Assembly (NCBI GenBank): GCA_003650865.1
Contig: QMSN01000083.1
Coordinates: forward strand, 1 to 5,281
Source: Thermoprotei archaeon
GTDB lineage: Archaea > Thermoproteota > Methanomethylicia > Nezhaarchaeales > WYZ-LMO8
Length of the DNA stretch: 5,281 nucleotides
Direction of reading: 5' to 3'
Position 1 is the stretch's first letter. Each line of letters opens with the position of its first letter. Shown here piece after piece: positions 1 through 4,376 of the stretch. The position numbers were made by a program, and so were the translations under genes. The notes below the pieces were generated by a model. That model was not told where the DNA came from, did no database searches, and worked only from the letters and a program-made list of their open reading frames with translations.

Positions 1-86
1 ACTATGAACATGTAGTACACTAAACTCTCAAACCCTCCTCCCTCTTGAAGTATCGGTACAAGACTACTCATAAATCCACTAGCCAT
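1..86 (-). CDS. 5' end of an unidentified gene, probably membrane protein
   Basis: The frame opens with ATG at 86-84 and stays open for 28 codons to the left edge. The peptide begins MASGFMSSLVPILQEGGG and continues FESLVYYMFI, which looks like the start of a hydrophobic segment. The start is supported by AGGTG at 97-93, exactly six bases before the ATG, the same arrangement seen at the PhoU-like gene. The ATG lies inside the last codons of the upstream gene, giving an 8-nt overlap, so the two are probably one operon with coupled translation. A second in-frame ATG at 71-69 is possible but has no comparable ribosome binding site. The short polar N-terminus followed by a hydrophobic stretch resembles the layout of the preceding protein, so a paralogue is conceivable. 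Too little is present to name a family. Confidence 0.6.
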   Translation of the reverse strand, partial: MASGFMSSLVPILQEGGGFESLVYYMFI

Positions 87-1215
87 TTCCAACACCTATA
101 GTGTTGCCGATGCCAGCTATAATCGCTACTCCTCCTTCAGCCACCTTTTCTCTCACAACTCGCTTTACAGCTTCAATAACTTTGTCTACGGACTCTGCTA
201 TCTCTTTCCTCATAACTGTGAGGGCCTCGTCAAAGCCTTGTTTTATCACTATGGCGTCTAGCCCAACACCGAGCTCAAGCGCCACCTGTTCGATCTTGTA
301 CTTCTCGGGGCCGGGATCGCCTATGGCTGCTCCAACGCCCTCGGCGACTTGGCCTGTGGGCTCGCCCTCCATCTTCGCAGCAGCGTCTATGGTTATTATC
401 CTCTTCAGCTTATCCCTGTACTGCCTAGCTAGCTTAGCCACAGCCTCACCAGGCTTGCCTACTCTACCACCGGGCCCCTCAGCCTTGACTACTACGAGGA
501 GCCTCCCCTCAAATGGGACTTCTGCAAACACTATTTCGTCACCTATGCCCTTGACCTCGTGTCCCCTCATGAGCTTAGCTGCCACCATTGGCCCTATGCT
601 ATCGCCTATAGGCTTGCCCTTCGTGAAGGGATCCATGGCGTTAAAGTAGGCCTCGGCTATCCTCATTATTATGGGCAGGTTGTAGACTATCTGCATTATT
701 ATCAGCATGCTCTTCGTCTTCTTGCCGAGCAGTGTGTAGTGTCTAACTATCTTGTAGATGTAGTTGACCGCTAAAGCCGCTGCGAAGGAAACCTCCAAGT
801 TAGCCTTCTCATCGCTACTAGCGTGAGGAGCGACCCTGGCAACTATGTCCTTAAACTTCTCCCTCTCAGTGTCGAGGAGGTGCTCAAGCCTCTTCAGTAC
901 TCCAAATGGATCTCTGTCCACGGGCTCTATAACGAAGAACTCCATAAACTTCTCAACTTCATCCCACGGATCCCTTTCAGGTCTCCCCAGCTCCCTTATA
1001 GCTGTCAGTAGAGCCTCCTTACTCTTCTTAGCCATCAGCTCAAGCTTATAAGTAGCCTTCTCAGCCTCTCTAATCCACAAGTATAGTTGATACTTTTGAC
1101 CTAGAAACATCCACAGCAATATGAAGAAGACGAGTGTCGCTATGTACACTATCAAGTACGTGTAGTCTCCTCCCGGTGGGACCAGCTGCTTACACGGCCC
1201 AAAAATAGCTACCAC
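79..1215 (-). CDS. DUF1512-type archaeal membrane-anchored protein, function unknown
   Basis: This 378-residue protein has one clear N-terminal membrane segment at about residues 20-38. A basic, helical region follows (REAEKATYKLELMAKKSKEA, 49-68), so the bulk of the protein is probably cytoplasmic. Family-like conserved blocks include FMEFFVIEPVDRDPFG (about 90-105), KPIGDSIGPMVAAKLM (about 201-216), IDAAAKMEGEPTGQVAEGVG (about 276-295) and a C-terminal glycine-rich GIGNTIGVGN (about 368-377). I recognise this pattern, and the usual length of about 370 residues, from memory as the archaeal DUF1512 family, which has no established function. The glycine-rich tail and the IDAAAKMEGE block could form a nucleotide- or metal-binding site, but that is inference. 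The annotated start is GTG at 1215-1213, with GGGGTG only two bases upstream, which is poor spacing. A TTG at residue 21 lies about 11-13 nt after an internal GGAGG, but starting there would remove the tail before the membrane segment. The gene overlaps the next minus-strand gene by 8 nt. Confidence 0.8.
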   Translation of the reverse strand: MVAIFGPCKQLVPPGGDYTYLIVYIATLVFFILLWMFLGQKYQLYLWIREAEKATYKLELMAKKSKEALLTAIRELGRPERDPWDEVEKFMEFFVIEPVDRDPFGVLKRLEHLLDTEREKFKDIVARVAPHASSDEKANLEVSFAAALAVNYIYKIVRHYTLLGKKTKSMLIIMQIVYNLPIIMRIAEAYFNAMDPFTKGKPIGDSIGPMVAAKLMRGHEVKGIGDEIVFAEVPFEGRLLVVVKAEGPGGRVGKPGEAVAKLARQYRDKLKRIITIDAAAKMEGEPTGQVAEGVGAAIGDPGPEKYKIEQVALELGVGLDAIVIKQGFDEALTVMRKEIAESVDKVIEAVKRVVREKVAEGGVAIIAGIGNTIGVGNG

Positions 1216-1244
1216 CGCACCCCGTGCTTTTCCTCAACACCCAA

Positions 1245-1269
1245 CTTAAACCAAACAAAAAAATTTTTT
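1245..1269 (-). promoter_or_regulatory. possible promoter of the DUF1512-type gene
   Basis: On the minus strand, TTTAAG (1250-1245) lies about 30 nt before the GTG start, which would give a near-leaderless transcript. Just upstream is a self-complementary A7T6 tract (1257-1269) that could act as the TATA element instead, leaving a leader of about 20 nt. The sequence does not decide between them. The tract lies between this gene and the divergent 5S rRNA promoter. Confidence 0.4.
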
Positions 1270-1316
1270 CCCGAAGCACAAGAGCAACCTCAATCTGACC
1301 TCTCGACCTCACCATA

Positions 1317-1330
1317 GAAAAACCTTATAA
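1317..1330 (+). promoter_or_regulatory. archaeal BRE/TATA promoter of 5S rRNA
   Basis: CTTATAA at 1324-1330, preceded by a purine-rich GAAAAAC resembling a TFB-recognition element, is centred about 28 nt before the proposed 5' end of 5S rRNA. That is the expected archaeal TATA-to-start distance, so the 5S gene appears to be transcribed on its own. Confidence 0.7.
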
Positions 1331-1355
1331 CACATCCCTAAGAAGTAGCTGCTGG

Positions 1356-1482
1356 GGTTGTCGCCGGCCATAGTGGGCGGGACCCACCCGGTCTCGTCGG
1401 AACCCGGAAGTTAAACCGCCCAACGCGCACCCGAGTACTGGGCTCCGCGAGGGCCTGGGAAAGGGGCGTGCTGGCGGCAACC
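1356..1482 (+). rRNA. 5S ribosomal RNA
   Basis: This is the 5S rRNA of the large ribosomal subunit. The conserved core GAACCCGGAAGTTAA is at about 1400-1414 and a loop-E-like AGTAC at about 1434-1438. The 5' strand GGTTGTCGCCGGC (1356-1368) pairs with the 3' strand GCTGGCGGCAACC (1470-1482) as an unbroken 13-bp terminal helix with two G-U pairs. This sets the ends and gives about 127 nt, within the range of archaeal 5S RNAs; each end could move by one or two bases. The gene is not next to 16S or 23S in this window and has its own TATA box, as in many Thermoproteota where 5S is unlinked. A tRNA-Trp gene follows 56 nt downstream. Confidence 0.93.
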
Positions 1483-1494
1483 CTCTTCCTTTAT
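1483..1494 (+). terminator. possible T-rich terminator after 5S rRNA
   Basis: A pyrimidine-rich CTCTTCCTTTAT directly follows the 5S terminal helix. Archaeal terminators are often simple T-rich stretches without a hairpin. The tract is short and mixed with C, and the next RNA gene has its own TATA box, so this is a weak call. Confidence 0.35.
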
Positions 1495-1504
1495 GGGATT
1501 AAAG

Positions 1505-1512
1505 TTTTTAAG
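1505..1512 (+). promoter_or_regulatory. TATA box of tRNA-Trp
   Basis: TTTTTAAG lies with its centre about 30 nt before the first base of tRNA-Trp, between the 5S gene and the tRNA. This suggests the tRNA has its own promoter and does not depend on read-through from 5S. Confidence 0.6.
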
Positions 1513-1567
1513 GGTCTATGGAGATTATCCACTTCTGCGGGGCCGTGGTCTAGCAAGGTAGGACGAC

Positions 1568-1588
1568 ATCGGGAGCCCCCGACGTTAA
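1568..1588 (+). other. 21-nt tRNA-Trp intron 1 (noncanonical, 28/29)
   Basis: Removal joins A27-C28 to G29-G31 and restores the anticodon stem. The sequence folds as a BHB core. GACG (1562-1565) pairs with CGTT (1583-1586) as a 4-bp central helix with one G-U. TCGGG (1569-1573) pairs with CCCGA (1578-1582) over an AGCC loop. The two 3-nt bulges are AC^A (1566-1568) and AA^G (1587-1589), each cut after its second base, as the archaeal splicing endonuclease does. The outer helix is weak (G1561 faces G1590), so this is a relaxed BHB of the kind usual for noncanonical introns. No other cut position gives the same mature stem. Confidence 0.85.
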
Positions 1589-1597
1589 GGGCTCCAG

Positions 1598-1657
1598 AAG
1601 CTTATTGAACGGGTCTGCTGACCAGTAGGGGATGAAGATCTTCTGGAGCGAAGAGAG
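1598..1657 (+). other. 60-nt tRNA-Trp intron 2 (canonical, 37/38)
   Basis: The intron begins after G37 (1597) and ends before A38 (1658). Both junctions read AG^A, as expected for paired 3-nt bulges, and CTC (1592-1594) can pair with GAG (1653-1655) as a short central helix. The inner helix is not convincing in this fold. A competing 10-bp helix pairs 1591-1600 with 1640-1649 and holds the anticodon against the intron. That helix is better explained as the guide duplex of the embedded C/D RNA, so splicing and guiding may be alternative folds. The splice point could shift by one or two bases without changing the product. Confidence 0.8.
1602..1654 (+). ncRNA. intron-encoded C/D box methylation guide for tRNA-Trp
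   Basis: Inside intron 2, CTGA (1618-1621) is a perfect D' box. GGGATGA (1629-1635) is a C' box with one mismatch to RTGATGA, and they are 7 nt apart. The guide before D', AACGGGTCT (1608-1616), is the exact complement of AGACCCGTT (1656-1664), the 3' side of the tRNA's own anticodon arm. The fifth base upstream of D' is G1613, opposite C39. A second guide, CTTCTGGAGC (1640-1649), pairs with the anticodon loop so that C34 (1594) faces G1646, five bases before AAGA (1651-1654). AAGA would have to be a degenerate D box. The outer C box is also degenerate (TTATTGA, 1602-1608). Known biology: tRNA-Trp introns in Haloferax and Pyrococcus direct 2'-O-methylation of positions 34 and 39. The match to both target positions makes this call likely despite weak outer boxes. 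Confidence 0.75.
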
Positions 1658-1869
1658 ACCCGTTGATCGGGGGTTCAAGTCCCCCCGGCCCCACCAGCCA
1701 CTTCACCTCGACATTAATGAAGGCGCTTGAAGGTCACGCTGAGCTCCTCTTAACCTGAAATAGCTTTTCTCTCGAAGTGCAAGTAGACATCTTGACATCG
1801 CTTTTGTAGCTCATGTGAGCTAGAAACGATGTGATGCGAATTAGGGATTAAGTGAGGTGCATCGTTAGA

Positions 1870-1941
1870 AGCCGGGGAGGGGATTTGAACCCCTGTAAAG
1901 CGGGTCTGCAGCCCGCCGCCTAACCACTCGGCTACCCCGGC
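1870..1941 (-). tRNA. tRNA-Cys(GCA), CCA not encoded
   Basis: Read on the minus strand, acceptor GCCGGGG (1941-1935) pairs with CCCCGGC (1877-1871). The D-arm is a 3-bp GCC/GGC stem. The anticodon arm is GCGGG-CTGCAGA-CCCGC with anticodon GCA, and the T-arm is AGGGG-TTCAAAT-CCCCT. The discriminator base is U73 (1870), the identity base for tRNA-Cys. The genome continues TCT, so CCA must be added by the nucleotidyltransferase, unlike the two neighbouring tRNAs. There is no intron. It is convergent with tRNA-Trp and divergent from tRNA-Pro. Confidence 0.94.
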
Positions 1942-1965
1942 TAAACACATTACGCTTAGAACCCC

Positions 1966-1973
1966 CTAATAAA
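1966..1973 (-). promoter_or_regulatory. TATA box of tRNA-Cys
   Basis: On the minus strand this reads TTTATTAG, centred about 28 nt before the first base of tRNA-Cys, the expected archaeal spacing. Confidence 0.6.
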
Positions 1974-2012
1974 CTTCAAGGGGGTTGGCAAGTGAATGTG
2001 AGATTAGTCAAG

Positions 2013-2018
2013 CTTATA
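2013..2018 (+). promoter_or_regulatory. TATA box of tRNA-Pro
   Basis: CTTATA is centred about 32 nt before the first base of tRNA-Pro. This predicts a transcript start near 2042 and a short 5' leader for RNase P to remove. Confidence 0.55.
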
Positions 2019-2047
2019 GAAGCCCACGCTAACATCTAAGGGGGAAT

Positions 2048-2123
2048 GGGGCCGTAGGCTAGCCTGGTAGACTGCGAGGCTCGGGCCCTCGTGACCCAGG
2101 TTCAAATCCTGGCGGCCCCACCA
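2048..2123 (+). tRNA. tRNA-Pro(CGG), CCA end encoded
   Basis: Acceptor GGGGCCG (2048-2054) pairs with CGGCCCC (2113-2119), followed by A73 and encoded CCA (2121-2123). The anticodon arm is CGAGG-CTCGGGC-CCTCG with anticodon CGG, reading CCG proline codons. The T-arm is CCAGG-TTCAAAT-CCTGG and the variable loop is short (TGAC). There is no intron. The D-stem is weak: GGCT (2057-2060) faces GACT (2070-2073), giving G10-U25, G11-C24, a C12/A23 mismatch and U13-G22. All other arms are perfect, so the gene is very probably functional. Confidence 0.92.
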
Positions 2124-2147
2124 CACAAGGTTCGACGTCAACCACAG

Positions 2148-2162
2148 CTTAGTTTAGCTAAG
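2148..2162 (+). other. small hairpin between tRNA-Pro and the PhoU-like gene
   Basis: CTTAG (2148-2152) and CTAAG (2158-2162) are inverted around a 5-nt TTTAG loop, in the 100-nt gap between the converging tRNA-Pro and PhoU-like genes. It could help end transcription from either side, but the stem is only 5 bp and no T-run follows. Confidence 0.3.
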
Positions 2163-2223
2163 TAGCTGAAGCGACTTCACGACTTCGATGGCTTTGCGAG
2201 AGTTGAGCTTCACAGCCTATCTT

Positions 2224-3258
2224 CTAAGTGGTGCTCTCTCCGTGTGTGGTCGCAAGGTTTATGCCTATCTCCGCTATGCCAGCTCCGTACTCTGCTACCC
2301 TCCTTATACTTTCTATCACTAGCCTAAGCTCAGCTATGGCGTGAGAGCTCAGTCCAGCTGATAGCAGCCTCTCTATAGCAGTCATCTCTTGGCCCAAGAC
2401 CTCGTCCCTCATGTCTAAGGCATCCCTCGCCTTCTCGAGGTCTCGCCTCGAGAGTGCTTCGAACGCTAGTTTAAGAGAGCTTCTCGCCTTCTCGCTCATG
2501 GCTGATAACATACCTATTATCTCATCGGTCAAGTTGTCCAAGACCTCGAGAAAGCTTCTAGCCATAATGACTGCGTGGTCAGCAACTCTCTCTATATGCC
2601 TAGATATCATCCTATATTCAAGGCAATCTCTGGGTCCTGAAAGCCCTATCTCCTTTAGCACCTGAAGGTTCTGAACGGCAGCTGTCAGCTGCCTCATCGA
2701 TAGGAAGTATAGCCTATCGACATCGTCATCCCTGGTGATGACCTCGTTTAGCACCTCTCTACTCCTCGTAGATGCTGCTGCAACGACATCCTTATGCATG
2801 GAGAGCGCTATGCTCACCATTCTGTTTACAGCTCTTGTGATGGGGAAGTCCTCGTGTCGGAGGAGCACCTGCAAGGTCATCCTACGCGACTCTTCATCAA
2901 CTATCTCGGTGCCAGCCAACCTCTTCTTAACTATGTCCTTGATGCACTTCCTATGCTCAAGCGGAATGTAGTCGCCTCTACTGACCACAGTTATTAGGTC
3001 GTAGCCGGAGACGTAGCAAGCTATCACGGCCCTCATGGTCATGGTCACTGAGTCGAAGACCTTAACCACAGCCTCCAGAGGCTTTGCCTCAGTTTCTCTA
3101 ACACTACTTGGAATAAGCACTAGAGATCCATCGGGCTTTTCATATAGGTAGACGAGGGATTTGGGCTTTAGCCTCCACTTTTCGACCCACGGCTTGGGGA
3201 GAGAGACTATGTAGGTTGAGCCCCCCGTAACCTGGATCTTCCGAGTCTCAAAGCTCAT
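2224..3258 (-). CDS. AbrB-PhoU phosphate uptake regulator
   Basis: This 344-residue protein joins an N-terminal AbrB/SpoVT-type swapped-hairpin DNA-binding domain to PhoU helical repeats. The AbrB part covers about residues 4-50 (TRKIQVTGGSTYIVSLPKPW, then LVYLYEKPDGSLVLIP). PhoU-type metal-binding patterns are visible as DDDVDRLYF (about 177-185) and RHIERVADHAV (220-230), with a second-repeat counterpart IRRVAEYGAGIAEI (about 318-331). Archaeal proteins of this architecture are annotated as PhoU-type regulators; PhoU in bacteria restrains Pst transport and phosphate signalling. The DNA-binding domain suggests that this version also acts on promoters, which is inference. ATG at 3258-3256 is preceded by AGGTG (3269-3265) six bases away, supporting the start. 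The gene is divergent from pstS with only 42 nt between it and the first possible pstS start, so it probably controls the pst genes and perhaps itself. The symbol phoU is used loosely in this family and is left blank. Confidence 0.88.
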   Translation of the reverse strand: MSFETRKIQVTGGSTYIVSLPKPWVEKWRLKPKSLVYLYEKPDGSLVLIPSSVRETEAKPLEAVVKVFDSVTMTMRAVIACYVSGYDLITVVSRGDYIPLEHRKCIKDIVKKRLAGTEIVDEESRRMTLQVLLRHEDFPITRAVNRMVSIALSMHKDVVAAASTRSREVLNEVITRDDDVDRLYFLSMRQLTAAVQNLQVLKEIGLSGPRDCLEYRMISRHIERVADHAVIMARSFLEVLDNLTDEIIGMLSAMSEKARSSLKLAFEALSRRDLEKARDALDMRDEVLGQEMTAIERLLSAGLSSHAIAELRLVIESIRRVAEYGAGIAEIGINLATTHGESTT

Positions 3259-3264
3259 TCATCA

Positions 3265-3269
3265 CACCT
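3265..3269 (-). promoter_or_regulatory. ribosome binding site of the PhoU-like gene
   Basis: AGGTG on the minus strand, six bases before ATG, matches the archaeal anti-Shine-Dalgarno core. It implies a leadered transcript, so the promoter is likelier to be AAATATA (about 3315-3309) than the nearer TATATAAA (3283-3276), which would place the transcript start too close to the ATG. Confidence 0.6.
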
Positions 3270-3284
3270 ATAGAGTTTATATAG
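3268..3284. promoter_or_regulatory. inverted repeat overlapping TATA element, candidate operator
   Basis: CTATA (3268-3272) and TATAG (3280-3284) are inverted around 7 nt. The right part falls in TTTATATA (3276-3283), usable as a TATA box for pstS. Its centre is about 21 nt before ATG 3301 and about 69 nt before GTG 3349. A dimeric regulator bound here could block transcription both ways. The repeat is short and AT-rich, so chance is a real alternative. Confidence 0.4.
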
Positions 3285-3300
3285 ACACACTAATCTCAAT

Positions 3301-4371
3301 ATGAAAGGTATATTTGTCCAACTATTAAATGTGGTTGCGGTGCGCAACGTGGAAAAAGGCGAGGCAGCGCTTCTAGCATTGCTTCTCCTCCTCGCCGTCG
3401 TGGTCTCTTCGACAAGTCTCCCCGCTGAGCGTGAGAACACTATATTCATATCGGGCTCCACAACTGTGTACCCCCTCGCTTCTCTATGGGCTGAGAAGTA
3501 CATGGAGGAAAACCCGCAAGTTAGAGTCGACGTTATTGGAGGGGGGTCGGGGAAGGGGATAAGTGACGTCTCGATGGGCCTTGTCGACATAGGGATGTCG
3601 AGTAGAGATCTCAAGGATCGCGAGCTCCAGCTCCACCCCTCTCTTAAGCTGATAACCATAGCTCACGATGCCGTGATAGTCGTGGTGAACTCCCACAATC
3701 CTCTCCTAGACGTGCTCCTTGAAAGGGGTATTTCGAGAGTTGACTTGAGAAACGTGTACGTAGTAGGTAACGTAACGAACTGGGAGTACCTTGCGAGGAT
3801 GGACTTCAACGGCGATGGATGGATAGCGATTAACGAGACTCACGCTATGGATTTAAGCGGTGCTATACGTAAGCCTGATGGAGGTTACACCTATCCCTTA
3901 AATTTGGAGATTCACGTCTACACTAGAAGTGATGCTTCAGGCACTGGTGAGACCTTCGCGAAGTTCTTAGGCGTGCACCAAGAGAGACTCCTCGGATCAG
4001 GACAGTCGGGCAACTTAGGTGTTCTATCAGCTGTTGGAGGAGACGAGCTGGGTATTGGTTACGTCAGCTTGGCCTACGCGTTTGACGAATCTGTAGTGCC
4101 TATTCCAGTAGATGGCGATTGTGACGGCGTGATAAGCGAAGGCGAAGCTGTTCACAGCTATGAGTATGTGGCAGAGCACATAGACCTGTATCCCATAGCT
4201 AGAAACCTCTACTTCGTTGTTAACGTTGAGGCTCTAAGCGACATAGCTAAGGACTTCATACTCTGGTGTGTAGATGAAGATGGAGGTCAGCAGTTTGTGG
4301 AGCTAGCAGGTTACGTCCCTATAAGCAGCTCAGAGCACGCTGAGGTTATCGAGCTTCTTAGTGACGGGTGA
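3301..4371 (+). CDS. pstS: phosphate ABC transporter substrate-binding protein PstS, with two EF-hand loops
   Basis: This protein binds phosphate outside the membrane and delivers it to the PstCAB transporter. From ATG 3301 it has 356 residues with a hydrophobic export signal at about 21-36 and no lipobox cysteine. Phosphate-site motifs match E. coli PstS in order: SGSTTVYP (51-58), GGGSGKG (80-86), VDIGMSSRD (95-103) and R209-S-D-A-SGTGETF (to 219). Between and after these lie two complete EF-hand-type loops: D168 to E179 (DFNGDGWIAINE) and D271 to E282 (DGDCDGVISEGE). Both have acids or Asn at 1, 3 and 5, Gly at 6, Ile at 8 and Glu at 12. The start is uncertain. ATG 3301 leaves a 20-residue lead before the signal. 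GTG 3349 has GGTG six bases upstream and gives a compact signal peptide beginning MEKGEAALLALLLL. pstC follows after 5 nt. Confidence 0.9.
   Translation: MKGIFVQLLNVVAVRNVEKGEAALLALLLLLAVVVSSTSLPAERENTIFISGSTTVYPLASLWAEKYMEENPQVRVDVIGGGSGKGISDVSMGLVDIGMSSRDLKDRELQLHPSLKLITIAHDAVIVVVNSHNPLLDVLLERGISRVDLRNVYVVGNVTNWEYLARMDFNGDGWIAINETHAMDLSGAIRKPDGGYTYPLNLEIHVYTRSDASGTGETFAKFLGVHQERLLGSGQSGNLGVLSAVGGDELGIGYVSLAYAFDESVVPIPVDGDCDGVISEGEAVHSYEYVAEHIDLYPIARNLYFVVNVEALSDIAKDFILWCVDEDGGQQFVELAGYVPISSSEHAEVIELLSDG
4366..4371 (+). promoter_or_regulatory. ribosome binding site of pstC, overlapping the pstS stop
   Basis: GGGTGA ends five bases before the pstC ATG and contains the TGA stop codon of pstS. 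Ribosomes finishing pstS would therefore reach the pstC start directly, pointing to one transcript and coupled translation. Confidence 0.7.
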
Positions 4372-4376
4372 CGGCG

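Larger units (their letters stand above)
1539..1696 (+). tRNA. tRNA-Trp(CCA) with two introns, CCA end encoded
   Basis: Acceptor strands GGGGCCG (1539-1545) and CGGCCCC (1686-1692) pair fully. A73 is 1693 and CCA is encoded at 1694-1696. The D-arm is GTCT/GGAC with loop AGCAAGGTA, and the T-arm is GGGGG-TTCAAGT-CCCCC (1669-1685). A perfect anticodon arm forms only if two segments, 1568-1588 and 1598-1657, are removed. The result is stem ACGGG/CCCGT (A27-U43, C28-G42, then three G-C pairs) and loop CTCCAGA with anticodon CCA. The mature tRNA is then 77 nt with a 5-nt variable loop TGATC. The first intron interrupts the stem at 28/29 and the second sits at the usual 37/38 position. It is convergent with tRNA-Cys. 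The family assignment is firm; the exact splice phase of intron 2 is ambiguous because AGA occurs at both ends. Confidence 0.92.

Noticed and set aside
101..1051. Several plus-strand open frames of 62-182 codons
   Set aside because: All lie antisense to the DUF1512-type gene, have low-complexity Ser/Thr/Leu content and no family resemblance or ribosome binding sites.
1257..1269. A7T6 tract as a replication or insertion signal
   Set aside because: A single short self-complementary AT tract in a promoter gap has no further support for an origin or attachment site.
1566..1570. ACATC read directly as the 5' anticodon stem of an intron-1-free tRNA
   Set aside because: It cannot pair with CCCGT at 1659-1663 and leaves no U33 or sensible anticodon; the two-intron model fits every stem.
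1709..1759. Possible free-standing C/D box RNA between tRNA-Trp and tRNA-Cys
   Set aside because: Two CTGA boxes and a TTAATGA resembling a C box are present, but there is no C' box between them and no clear target.
1825..1866. Inverted repeat AACGATG / CATCGTT downstream of tRNA-Cys
   Set aside because: 7-bp arms around 28 nt with an overlapping alternative pairing (GATGC/GCATC) and no T-run; too weak to call a terminator or structured RNA.
1750..1950. 66-codon minus-strand open frame beginning MCLAGVAEWLGGG
   Set aside because: It is a read-through of the tRNA-Cys gene. The AEWLGGGLQTRFTGVQIPS-like peptide is what such tRNAs give when translated.
2411..2997. Plus-strand open frames of 67-84 codons
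   Set aside because: They are antisense to the PhoU-like gene, whose conserved motifs identify the real frame.
3255..3696. Minus-strand open frames of 134 and 70 codons
   Set aside because: They are antisense to pstS, including its phosphate-binding motifs, and one merely ends at the PhoU-like start.
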